Below are positions 56,236 through 63,770 of a stretch of DNA of 64,000 nt, one piece after another. The stretch's first letter is position 1, and each line of letters opens with the position of its first letter. The notes beneath the pieces are model-generated. The model worked only from the letters and a program-made list of their open reading frames with translations. It searched no databases and was not told the origin of the DNA. Where the stretch lies: NCBI RefSeq assembly GCF_012952065.1, contig NZ_JABCJJ010000014.1:21207-85206 (forward strand). Reading direction: 5' to 3'. This stretch comes from Cellulomonas fimi (GTDB taxonomy: Bacteria > Actinomycetota > Actinomycetes > Actinomycetales > Cellulomonadaceae). The translations under genes were made by a program, and so were the position numbers.

Positions 56236-57432
56236 GTGCGCGCCCTCCTCCTCGAGAACCTCCATCCGCTCGCCGCGTCGATCCTCGCGGCCCACGGGAT
56301 CGAGGTGACCACGCGCGCGGGTGCGCTCGACGAGTCCGAGCTCGTCGAGGCGCTCGACGGCGTGCACCTGCTCGGGATCCGGTCCAAGACCCAGGTCACG
56401 GAGAAGGTGGTCGCGAACGCGCCCGACCTGCTCGCGATCGGCGCGTACTGCATCGGGACGAACCAGATCGACCTCGCGGCAGCGGCCAAGCGCGGCGTCG
56501 CGGCGTTCAACGCGCCGTTCTCGAACACGCGCTCGGTCGTCGAGATCGCCCTCGGGGAGATCATCGCGCTGACCCGACGGCTCACCGTGCTCGACCGCGC
56601 GATGCACGACGGGACCTGGGAGAAGACGTCCGAGGGTTCGCACGAGATCCGCGGGCGGACGCTGGGGATCATCGGCTACGGCAACATCGGGACCCAGCTG
56701 TCGGTGCTCGCCGAGAACCTCGGGATGTCGGTGGTGTTCTACGACACCGCCGAGAAGCTCGCGCTCGGCAACGCGCGCCGGATGGAGACGCTCGACGAGC
56801 TGCTCGAGACGGCGGACGTCGTCACGCTGCACGTGGACGGCCGCAGCGGCAACGCGGGCCTGTTCGGCGCCAAGCAGCTCGCCCGCATGCGGCCCGGCTC
56901 GATCTTCCTCAACCTGTCGCGCGGCTTCGTCGTCGACTACGCCGCGCTGCGCGAGTCGATCCTGGCCGGACACGTCGCGGGCGCCGCCGTCGACGTCTTC
57001 CCGGTCGAGCCCAAGCGGCGTGGGGACGCGTTCGAGTCCGAGCTCCGCGGGCTGCCCAACGTCATCCTCACGCCGCACGTCGGCGGGTCGACCGAGGAGG
57101 CGCAGGAGGCGATCGGCCAGTTCGTCTCGCACAAGCTGCGCGACTACCTGACCACGGGCACGACGACGCTCAGCGTCAACCTGCCCAACCTCGCCCTCGT
57201 CCAGTCCACCGGCAGCCACCGTCTCGCCCACCTGCACCGCAACACGCCCGGCGTGCTCGCGGCGGTGAACGCGACGCTCGCGGAGCACGGCGTCAACATC
57301 GAGGGCCAGCTGCTCGCCACGCGCGGGGAGACGGGATACGTCGTGAGCGACATCGGCTCGGGGCTGGACCGGGAGTCCGTCGAGGCGCTGCGCGAGATGC
57401 CGCAGACCATCCGGCTGCGCGTCCTGTCCTGA
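56236..57432 (+). CDS. serA: D-3-phosphoglycerate dehydrogenase
   Basis: The 398-residue enzyme catalyses the first step of serine synthesis. It has the NAD motif TLGIIGYGNIGTQLSVLAEN, catalytic Arg in NLSRGFVVD, Glu in VDVFPVEPK region and His in ILTPHVGGSTEEAQ, and a C-terminal ACT domain (HRNTPGVLAAVNATLAEHGV). The length and lack of the intervening domain match the short E. coli type rather than the mycobacterial long type. The GTG start at 56236 has no obvious ribosome site; CACCAT ends six bases before it. Eleven consecutive Cs lie at 56168-56178 upstream. Confidence 0.95.
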   Translation: MRALLLENLHPLAASILAAHGIEVTTRAGALDESELVEALDGVHLLGIRSKTQVTEKVVANAPDLLAIGAYCIGTNQIDLAAAAKRGVAAFNAPFSNTRSVVEIALGEIIALTRRLTVLDRAMHDGTWEKTSEGSHEIRGRTLGIIGYGNIGTQLSVLAENLGMSVVFYDTAEKLALGNARRMETLDELLETADVVTLHVDGRSGNAGLFGAKQLARMRPGSIFLNLSRGFVVDYAALRESILAGHVAGAAVDVFPVEPKRRGDAFESELRGLPNVILTPHVGGSTEEAQEAIGQFVSHKLRDYLTTGTTTLSVNLPNLALVQSTGSHRLAHLHRNTPGVLAAVNATLAEHGVNIEGQLLATRGETGYVVSDIGSGLDRESVEALREMPQTIRLRVLS

Positions 57433-57447
57433 CGCGACCTGTCCTGG

Positions 57448-57648
57448 TCAGGACGAGCCCGAGCGGCGGCGGAACGTCCGCTGCGTCGGTCCGGCCGTCT
57501 CCGACCCGTGGACGTTGCCGGTGTTCGCCTGTCCCTTGGCGGTCCGGTGCTGCGCGGCCTTCTTGCGGTCGAGCGCCTCACGGAACCTCGCCTTGGCGTC
57601 GTCGCTCACGCCTGCCTCGGCCGGCTCGTCGTGGTCCTGCTGCGTCAT
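57448..57648 (-). CDS. DUF5302 small protein
   Basis: A 66-residue hydrophilic protein (SDDAKARFREALDRKKAAQH, then TGNVHGSETAGPTQRTFRRR) of the actinobacterial DUF5302 family, function unknown. The basic C-terminus and GNVHG motif are typical. Its ATG overlaps the stop of the HAD gene (ATGA), so the two are co-translated. Confidence 0.85.
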   Translation of the reverse strand: MTQQDHDEPAEAGVSDDAKARFREALDRKKAAQHRTAKGQANTGNVHGSETAGPTQRTFRRRSGSS

Positions 57649-58442
57649 GGTGGTCCTCCCGCTCGGTCGTGCCCTGTCCTGCGCGGACCAGGGCGGTGCG
57701 CGCTGCTGCTCGGGGGGTGCTCGCCGGCGAGGCCGAGCACCGCGCCGAGCTCGTCAACCGTCGTCACGACGTGCTGGGCGCCGGCCTCCTCGAGCTCGTC
57801 CACCGAGGCGAAGCCCCAGCGCACGCCGACCGAGGTCAGCCCGTGCGTGGCGGCGCCGTGCACGTCGTGGCGGCGGTCGCCCACCATCGCGGCTCGCCCC
57901 GGGTCGGGCCCGCCGAGCTCGCGCAGCGCCGCCGCGACGACGTCGGCCTTGGTGAGCGAGCCGTCCGGCCGGTTCCCGGACACGACGGCGAAGTGCTCCG
58001 ACAGCCCGAAGTGCTCGAGAGTGCGTGCTCCCTCACCCGTGGGCTTCGCGGTGGCGAGCGCGAGCCGGACGCCGGCCGAGCGCAGCCGACCCAGCAGCTC
58101 GGGGATCCCGGGGACCACCTCGGCCTCGTAGAGCCCCACCTCGCCGTGCCGCCCGCGATAGGCGCCGACGGCGAGAGGCAGCTCCTCGGCGGTCACGCCC
58201 AGCAGCGCGAGGTTCTCCTGGATCGGTGGGCCGATCACCCAGGTGAGGTCGGCGTCGTCGGCCGCGTGGCGGCCCACGGCGGCGAGCGCGTGCCGGTAGG
58301 ACGACGTGATGCCGATCGCCGGGTCGGTGAGCGTGCCGTCGAGATCGAAGAGCACGACGTCGAACGGCGGTGCGTCGGCGGACCGGGACCCCTCCGTTGC
58401 GTCGGAGGGGTCCGACAAGAGGGTGCGAGTCGGATCAGCCAC
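57645..58442 (-). CDS. HAD-family phosphatase (Gph-like)
   Basis: A 265-residue haloacid-dehalogenase-fold hydrolase: nucleophile motif VVLFDLDGTLTDP, motif II LALATAKPTGEG, and motif III/IV AAMVGDRRHDVHGAATHG. The cap resembles phosphoglycolate phosphatase, though substrate is uncertain. An unusual Ser/His/Pro/Arg tail of about 25 residues extends the C-terminus. The GTG start is preceded by TACGCT (minus strand, 58454-58449) six bases upstream, predicting a leaderless transcript. Confidence 0.88.
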   Translation of the reverse strand: MADPTRTLLSDPSDATEGSRSADAPPFDVVLFDLDGTLTDPAIGITSSYRHALAAVGRHAADDADLTWVIGPPIQENLALLGVTAEELPLAVGAYRGRHGEVGLYEAEVVPGIPELLGRLRSAGVRLALATAKPTGEGARTLEHFGLSEHFAVVSGNRPDGSLTKADVVAAALRELGGPDPGRAAMVGDRRHDVHGAATHGLTSVGVRWGFASVDELEEAGAQHVVTTVDELGAVLGLAGEHPPSSSAHRPGPRRTGHDRAGGPP

Positions 58443-58504
58443 CCGGCGAGCGTACCGGGGCGCCCGACTGCCGCCACGACGGCTCCGCGGGTTAGCGTCG
58501 ACCC

Positions 58505-59554
58505 ATGCACCTCGCGAACCCTGACCGCTACGACGTCCTCCCCTACCGCCGGACCGGTCGCAGCGGCCTCGACCTGCCCGCCGTCTCGCTCGGGCTCTGG
58601 CAGAACTTCGGCGGGGGCGACCCGCTCGACCGTCAGCGCGAGATCGTCCTGCATGCGTTCGACCGGGGGGTCACGCACCTCGACCTGGCCAACAACTACG
58701 GGCCGCCGCCCGGCTCCACGGAGGAGAACTTCGGCCGCATCGTGACCTCCGACCTGCGGCCGTACCGGGACGAGCTCGTGATCTCCACCAAGGCGGGGTA
58801 CGACATGTGGCCGGGTCCGTACGGCGTCGGCGGGTCCCGCAAGTACCTCCTCGCCTCGCTCGACCAGTCGCTCGCACGCATGGGGCTCGACTACGTCGAC
58901 ATCTTCTACAGCCACCGGTTCGACCCGACGACGCCTCTCGAGGAGACGCTCGGCGCGCTCAAGACCGCAGTGGACTCCGGGCGTGCCCTCTACGCGGGCA
59001 TCTCGTCGTACAACGCCCACCGCACGCTCGAGGCGCTCGAGGTCGCGCGGACGATCGGGCTGACGCTGACGATCCACCAGCCGTCCTACTCGATGCTCAA
59101 CCGGTGGGTCGAGCGCCCCGACGAGCGGGCGGACGGCAGCTCGCTGCTCGACGTCCTCGGCGAGAACGGGCTCGGGACGATCGTGTTCTCGCCGCTCGCC
59201 CAGGGGATGCTCACGTCCAAGTACCTCGACGGGGTCCCGGCCGACTCGCGTGCGGCGCGCGGCGGGTCGCTCCGCCAGGAGTTCCTCACCGAGGACAACC
59301 TCGCACGCGTCCGTGCCCTGGCCGCGATCGCGTCGTCGCGCGGCCAGTCGCTCGCGCAGATGGCGATCTCCTGGGCCCTGCGCGACCCGCGCGTGACCTC
59401 GGCCCTGCTCGGGGCGAGCAGCGTCGCCCAGCTCGACGAGAACCTGACAGCCCTCGAGAACCTCGAGTTCTCGGATGACGAGCTTGCTCTGATCGACCAG
59501 CACGCGGTCGACGCGGGGGTGAACCTCTGGGCCGCACGATCCAGCGACCTCTGA
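58505..59554 (+). CDS. Aldo/keto reductase, YghZ-like
   Basis: The 349-residue NADPH-dependent reductase has the AKR tetrad in order: Asp and Tyr in THLDLANNYGPPPGSTEENF, Lys in VISTKAGYDMWPGPYG, His in DIFYSHRFDPTTPLEE. The MWPGPYG element and length fit the L-glyceraldehyde-3-phosphate reductase (YghZ/Gpr) group related to the potassium-channel beta subunit. TAGCGT (58493-58498) ends six bases before the ATG with no ribosome site. It is divergent from the HAD gene. Confidence 0.9.
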   Translation: MHLANPDRYDVLPYRRTGRSGLDLPAVSLGLWQNFGGGDPLDRQREIVLHAFDRGVTHLDLANNYGPPPGSTEENFGRIVTSDLRPYRDELVISTKAGYDMWPGPYGVGGSRKYLLASLDQSLARMGLDYVDIFYSHRFDPTTPLEETLGALKTAVDSGRALYAGISSYNAHRTLEALEVARTIGLTLTIHQPSYSMLNRWVERPDERADGSSLLDVLGENGLGTIVFSPLAQGMLTSKYLDGVPADSRAARGGSLRQEFLTEDNLARVRALAAIASSRGQSLAQMAISWALRDPRVTSALLGASSVAQLDENLTALENLEFSDDELALIDQHAVDAGVNLWAARSSDL

Positions 59555-59674
59555 CGCGTCGGGCGACCTCCGGCAGGCGAGCGATCGCGGACGGGCCCGC
59601 CGGTGCTGCGACGGGGTCGGGCGACCCTGGGCACTGCCGCCCCGCACGCCGAGCCGACCGGCTAGCGTGCTGCG

Positions 59675-61135
59675 ATGACCTCCCGGCCCGATCCCGCAGC
59701 CCGCGCGACCACCGGGCGTGACCCGTCGATCGGCGCGGCGGTCACGGACGCCGCGCGGTACGCCGCGCACTGGGTCGAGGTGCAGCGCGGCCTCCAGCGC
59801 GTGCCCGGGGTCCAGCTCGCGGTCGAGCACGACGGCGAGCTCGTGCTCTCCCGGGCCTACGGGGTGGCCGACGCCGGCTCCCGAACCCCGCTGACGCCTC
59901 AGCACCTGTTCCGGGTCGCGTCGCACTCGAAGTGGTTCGCAGCGACGGCGGTGCTGCAGCTCGTCGAGAGCGGTCACCTGCGACTCGACGACCGCGTCGA
60001 CGCGTGGCTCGACCACCTCGTCGGCACGGAGCTCGGCACGGCGACCCTCCGTGACCTCCTTGCGCACGGTGCAGGGGTGAGCCGGGACTCGGACGACGGC
60101 GACTTCTGGCAGCTGTTCGACCCGTTCCCGGATGCCGGCGAGCTGCGTCGGATGACCGGCCTCGGCTCGGGGGCGGGCGTGCGACCCGTCGCCGAGCGCT
60201 TCAAGTACTCGAACCTCGGCTACGGACTCCTGGGCCTGGTCGTGGAGCAGGCGAGCGGGATGTCGTTCGCGCGCTACCTCGCGACGCGCATCGCGGAGCC
60301 CCTCGGGCTCGCCGACACCGGCGGCGAGTGGGACGCGGCGCGCGCGGCCGAGTACGCGACGGGCCACACCGGCTGGGCGACGTCGGCGGACGGCGCCGGT
60401 CCGCTCACGATCCACCCCGTGGAGACGGGCGCGCTCGCGCCCGCGACCGGCGTGTACTCGACCGCAGAGGACCTGGTTTGCTTCGCCGCGGCGCACTACC
60501 TGGGCGACGAGCGACTGCTCAGCGACGCGTCCAAGCGCCGGATGCAGCGGGCCGAGTGGCCCAGCGGCCGCGATCGCGAGGACTACGGGCTCGGCCTCAT
60601 CATCACGGCGGTCGGCGGTCGACGCACGGTCGGGCACAGCGGGGGGTTCCCGGGGCACATCTCCCGCACGATGGTCGATCCCGTCGACAGGTTCGCCGTC
60701 AGTGTGCTCACCAACGCGATCGACGGCCCGGCGTCGGCCCTCGCCACCGGTGTGGTCCGCCTGGTGAATCTCGCCGCCGAGGTCCCCGCCGACGACGACG
60801 CGCCCGACCTCGACCGGTTCACCGGTCACTTCGCGAACCTCTGGGGAAGGCTCGATGTCGTCCGGCTGGGCGGGCGGCTCTACGCGCTCGACCCCGGATC
60901 CCCCGAGCCGACCGAGCACCCGGTCCACCTGACCGTCGAGGACGACTCGAGGCTCCGCATCGGTGGCGGCACGGGATACGGCAGCTACGGAGAGGCGTTC
61001 CGCTACACGCGGGCACCCGACGGGACCGTCACCTCCATCCGTGCCGACAGCGGCCAGACGATGTACCCGGCGCAGGCGTACCTCGCTGCGCTCGGACGCG
61101 AACCGCGCGTCTCCCGGGGCGGCGTGCGGGCCTGA
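59675..61135 (+). CDS. Beta-lactamase-fold serine hydrolase
   Basis: A 486-residue class C beta-lactamase/esterase-family protein: SxxK motif in FRVASHSKWFAATAVLQLVE (Ser followed by Lys three residues on), YxN in FKYSNLGYGLLG, and HSGG in VGHSGGFPGHI. No signal peptide is seen, so it is likely cytoplasmic, which argues against a secreted beta-lactamase. A C-terminal beta domain (from about residue 375) resembles those of lipocalin-like tails. TAGCGT (59663-59668) ends six bases before the ATG. Confidence 0.88.
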   Translation: MTSRPDPAARATTGRDPSIGAAVTDAARYAAHWVEVQRGLQRVPGVQLAVEHDGELVLSRAYGVADAGSRTPLTPQHLFRVASHSKWFAATAVLQLVESGHLRLDDRVDAWLDHLVGTELGTATLRDLLAHGAGVSRDSDDGDFWQLFDPFPDAGELRRMTGLGSGAGVRPVAERFKYSNLGYGLLGLVVEQASGMSFARYLATRIAEPLGLADTGGEWDAARAAEYATGHTGWATSADGAGPLTIHPVETGALAPATGVYSTAEDLVCFAAAHYLGDERLLSDASKRRMQRAEWPSGRDREDYGLGLIITAVGGRRTVGHSGGFPGHISRTMVDPVDRFAVSVLTNAIDGPASALATGVVRLVNLAAEVPADDDAPDLDRFTGHFANLWGRLDVVRLGGRLYALDPGSPEPTEHPVHLTVEDDSRLRIGGGTGYGSYGEAFRYTRAPDGTVTSIRADSGQTMYPAQAYLAALGREPRVSRGGVRA

Positions 61136-61268
61136 GGCCCGAGAGCCTCTCCCCCGACGTCGCTGTGCGGTCCGGTCCCCCGTCCGGATCGACCGGAGCA
61201 GGGCCGACCGGGCGAGCCGGAACGCGAACCGGTTCCGCTTCCGCCTCCAGGGGTGGATGATGGGGGCG

Positions 61269-61505
61269 ATGCCTTCTCAACCCACCGGTCTCCGCCGGCA
61301 CCTGCCCAACAGTCCGTTCAACGCCGCCCGTGAAGCAGCCGATGCGGCGATCGAGCCGATCCCCGTGGGAGCGCGTGTCTCGCACGAGCGCCACGGGCTC
61401 GGTCGAGTCGTCGCCCTCGACGGCGACCGCGCCGTCATCGTCGACTTCGGAGGCGGCGACCGCCGTCGCGTCGCACTCGACAGCGCGAAGCTCGAGGTGC
61501 TCTGA
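61269..61505 (+). CDS. Stand-alone Tudor/KOW-like domain protein
   Basis: A 78-residue protein whose C-terminal half (VGARVSHERHGLGRVVALDG followed by AVIVDFGGGDRRRVAL) resembles the C-terminal Tudor-like domain of UvrD/PcrA helicases, which contacts RNA polymerase. There is no helicase part. The start could be any of the ATGs at 61257, 61260 or 61269; the last gives the most typical length. It ends 97 bases from the convergent nrdR. Function unknown. Confidence 0.65.
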   Translation: MPSQPTGLRRHLPNSPFNAAREAADAAIEPIPVGARVSHERHGLGRVVALDGDRAVIVDFGGGDRRRVALDSAKLEVL

Positions 61506-61602
61506 CGAGGTCCTGACCCGGGCCGGATCCAGACCGCGCATCACCCTCACGTCACGTCCTGCGGGTCCCGATCTGCCGTCACCTGCCCACGGCAGGACCG
61601 GC

Positions 61603-62109
61603 TCATGACTGTGCGGACTCCGCCGACTCGGTGAGCTCCTGGTCGGTGTGGTCCTCCGCCGAGTCCCGTTCGGCGCGGAGGACCGTGATCGCGGCCTCGA
61701 AGTCCTCGAGCGAGCTGAAGGCCTGGTAGACGCTCGCGAACCGCAGGTAGGCGACCTCGTCGAGGTCCCGGAGCGGCCCCAGGATCGTCAGACCGATCTC
61801 GTACGCGTCCAGCTCGGCGCTGCCCGTGCTGCGGATGCTCTCCTCGACCCGCTGCGCGAGAAGGGCGAGGTCGTCCTCGCTGACCGGCCGCCCCTGACAC
61901 GCCTTGCGCACCCCGTTGATGATCTTCTCGCGGCTGAACGGCTCGGTCGCACCCGATCGCTTGACGACGGAGAGGCTTGCCGTCTCGACCGTCGTGAACC
62001 GTCGGTTGCACTGCGGGCACTGCCTCCGGCGCCGGATTGAGGCGCCGTCGTCAGAGGTCCGGGAATCGACGACGCGCGAGTCGGAGTGGCGGCAGAACGG
62101 ACAATGCAC
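61603..62109 (-). CDS. nrdR: Ribonucleotide reductase repressor NrdR
   Basis: The 168-residue repressor has the N-terminal zinc ribbon ([17 protein letters not shown] and [15 protein letters not shown]) and an ATP-cone domain ([20 protein letters not shown]) that senses ATP/dATP. It normally represses ribonucleotide reductase genes; none is present here. Candidate NrdR boxes lie upstream at 62176-62219. A low-complexity acidic tail ends the protein. Confidence 0.95.
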   Translation of the reverse strand: MHCPFCRHSDSRVVDSRTSDDGASIRRRRQCPQCNRRFTTVETASLSVVKRSGATEPFSREKIINGVRKACQGRPVSEDDLALLAQRVEESIRSTGSAELDAYEIGLTILGPLRDLDEVAYLRFASVYQAFSSLEDFEAAITVLRAERDSAEDHTDQELTESAESAQS

Positions 62110-62175
62110 GGCGATCCCCTCTCAGCTTCCCGGCGTAGGCGCCCGCACCCGAAGAGGACCAGGTCCGAGGACGAC

Positions 62176-62219
62176 GAGATCTGGGGAGCGCCTCGCCGCG
62201 CGCGCACTATATCTGGGAA
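62176..62219 (-). promoter_or_regulatory. Candidate NrdR boxes upstream of nrdR
   Basis: GAGATCTGGGGA (62177-62188) and CTATATCTGGGA (62207-62218) share ATCTGGG with a 32-base spacing (62179 and 62211), close to the 31-32 base distance known for paired NrdR boxes. The second resembles the CACTATATCT half of the consensus. A third partial copy lies at 62228. Confidence 0.45.
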
Positions 62220-62275
62220 ACCTAGAGATCTGGAGAACCGAGAGCCGCGCCGCCACGCGCGCCAGAAGTGCCGCG

Positions 62276-62620
62276 TCACCCCGCCGGGACGAGGATCTGC
62301 GCGCCGGCGCGCAGCCCCCCGTCGTCCATGCCGTTGAGCCGGACGAGCTCGGCGACGGTGTCGCGGACGTCCTCACCCGGTGCGGTGTACCCACCCGCGA
62401 TCGACCAGAGCGTCTCACCGGCCCCGACCGTGTAGGTGTCGACGGCCACGGGCCCGGCCGGCGCACTGGCGACGGCGCGCCCGCCGAAGAGGACGACGGC
62501 CAGGGCGAGGAGCACGGCCACGAGGCTCAGCACCCGGCGACCGCGCGCCGTCAGGGTCAGCGGGCCCGCGCCGGCAGAACCAAACCGGATGCCCTCGGGG
62601 TGGATCACCGCTGCACTCAT
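62276..62620 (-). CDS. LysM membrane protein, probable SOS cell-division inhibitor
   Basis: A 114-residue protein with a short cytoplasmic N-terminus, one transmembrane helix ([20 protein letters not shown], about 30-49) and an extracytoplasmic LysM domain ([20 protein letters not shown], then [20 protein letters not shown]). Divergent from lexA and followed by nrdR, it occupies the position of mycobacterial chiZ and corynebacterial divS, SOS-induced division suppressors. Sequence similarity to those is limited to the membrane-LysM layout, so function is inferred from context. AAGGAG precedes the ATG. Confidence 0.8.
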   Translation of the reverse strand: MSAAVIHPEGIRFGSAGAGPLTLTARGRRVLSLVAVLLALAVVLFGGRAVASAPAGPVAVDTYTVGAGETLWSIAGGYTAPGEDVRDTVAELVRLNGMDDGGLRAGAQILVPAG

Positions 62621-62661
62621 GTCCTGCTCCTTCCCTCGTGCGTGCCGTCCCTGGCGAAAGG

Positions 62662-62680
62662 TCGAACAGGTGTTCGTCAA
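62662..62680 (-). promoter_or_regulatory. LexA box and -35 of the LysM gene
   Basis: TCGAACAGGTGTTCGT (62662-62677) is one base from a perfect LexA box and overlaps TTGACG (minus strand, 62680-62675), a -35 for the LysM gene. No good -10 is visible 16-18 bases downstream. Confidence 0.75.
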
Positions 62681-62728
62681 ACGCCTGTACGATTTCTAGC
62701 ACGCCTTGCGCGGTCTGTCGAGACACGC

Positions 62729-62769
62729 TCGAACAGATGTTTGAATCGCGGCCCTGCTGCTCCTACGCT
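62729..62769 (+). promoter_or_regulatory. lexA promoter with LexA box
   Basis: TTGAAT (62741-62746) and TACGCT (62764-62769), 17 bases apart, form the lexA promoter. TCGAACAGATGTTTGA (62729-62744), a diverged LexA box, overlaps the -35, so LexA would repress itself. The predicted leader to the GTG at 62846 is about 70 bases. Confidence 0.8.
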
Positions 62770-62845
62770 GCAGGGACGAGGCACAGCGCACCACGAGCCA
62801 CTGACACGGTGGTCTCGGGCGGCCGGCCGACGAGGAGGAGGAACG

Positions 62846-63628
62846 GTGGCAGCTGAGGGGAACACCCCGCGGGGATCCCAGGACGCGGCGTCGCTCGCGT
62901 CGGTGCACTCCTTGCCCGACGGCGCTCCTGACGGCGACGGCCTGACCGCGCGCCAGCGCCTCGTGCTCGAGACGATCCGGTCAGCCGTCGAGCAGCGTGG
63001 CTACCCGCCCAGCATGCGGGAGATCGGCGAGGCCGTCGGCCTCACGAGCCCGTCGAGCGTCAAGCACCAGCTGACCGCCCTCGAGCGCAAGGGCTACCTG
63101 CGCCGGGACCCCCACAGGCCGCGCGCGATCGAGGTCGTGCACCCTGACGACTCCCGCGCGATCCAGCGCTGGCGGGCCCGCTCCGATGACGACGCCGCTG
63201 CGGCGACGTCGGGCTTCGGCGAAGAGCACCTCGCGGCGGGTGACGGCGCTCCGACCCCGTCCTACGTGCCCGTCGTCGGCCGGATCGCGGCCGGTGGGCC
63301 GATCCTCGCGGAGCAGGTCGTCGAAGACGTCTTCCCGCTCCCCCGGCAGCTCGTGGGCGACGGCGAGCTCTTCCTCCTCAAGGTCGCGGGCGACTCGATG
63401 ATCGACGCAGCCATCTGCGACGGCGACTGGGTCGTGGTCCGCCGTCAGCCGGTCGCGGAGAACGGCGAGATCGTCGCGGCGATGATCGACGGCGAGGCCA
63501 CCGTGAAGACGTTCAAGCGCACGGACGGCCACGTCTGGCTCCTGCCGCACAACGCCGCCTTCTCGCCCATCCCGGGTGACCAGGCACAGATCCTCGGCCG
63601 CGTCGTCACGGTGCTGCGCAGCCTCTGA
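62846..63628 (+). CDS. lexA: SOS repressor LexA
   Basis: The 260-residue repressor has a winged helix ([40 protein letters not shown]) and a self-cleaving S24 domain: cleavage site Ala-Gly in [15 protein letters not shown], catalytic Ser in [11 protein letters not shown] and Lys in [14 protein letters not shown] at 62846 is preceded by a strong GGAGGAGGAAC. A 30-residue acidic N-terminal extension, longer than in E. coli, is typical of actinobacteria. It is expected to repress itself, the divergent LysM gene and the HEPN-dinB operon here. Confidence 0.97.
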   Translation: MAAEGNTPRGSQDAASLASVHSLPDGAPDGDGLTARQRLVLETIRSAVEQRGYPPSMREIGEAVGLTSPSSVKHQLTALERKGYLRRDPHRPRAIEVVHPDDSRAIQRWRARSDDDAAAATSGFGEEHLAAGDGAPTPSYVPVVGRIAAGGPILAEQVVEDVFPLPRQLVGDGELFLLKVAGDSMIDAAICDGDWVVVRRQPVAENGEIVAAMIDGEATVKTFKRTDGHVWLLPHNAAFSPIPGDQAQILGRVVTVLRSL

Positions 63629-63770
63629 CCCGAGCGCACCGTCGGGTGGGCGGGCGGACCACCGAACCGCTGCGATCGCCGGTCAGCCGCGGGCCGCCCG
63701 CGCACGGCCCGGCCGGCGCCGCGGCACACGGGTGCCGGTGGAGCGTCCCCCGACGCTCGTGCGGGACTAG
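63629..63770. other. Gap between lexA and the IS element
   Basis: No gene or clear terminator is seen. CTAG at 63767-63770 directly abuts the insertion element and may be its target site. Confidence 0.4.

Noticed and set aside
53895..56672. 925-codon minus-strand open frame opposite helD
   Set aside because: No motifs, and composition mirrors the complement of helD codons.
58235..60928. 897-codon minus-strand open frame over the aldo/keto reductase and serine hydrolase
   Set aside because: Only its distal end matches HAD-like sequence because it crosses the HAD gene out of phase; the rest is featureless.
62086..62337. 83-codon plus-strand frame between nrdR and the LysM gene
   Set aside because: Arg-rich, overlaps both genes and the putative NrdR boxes.
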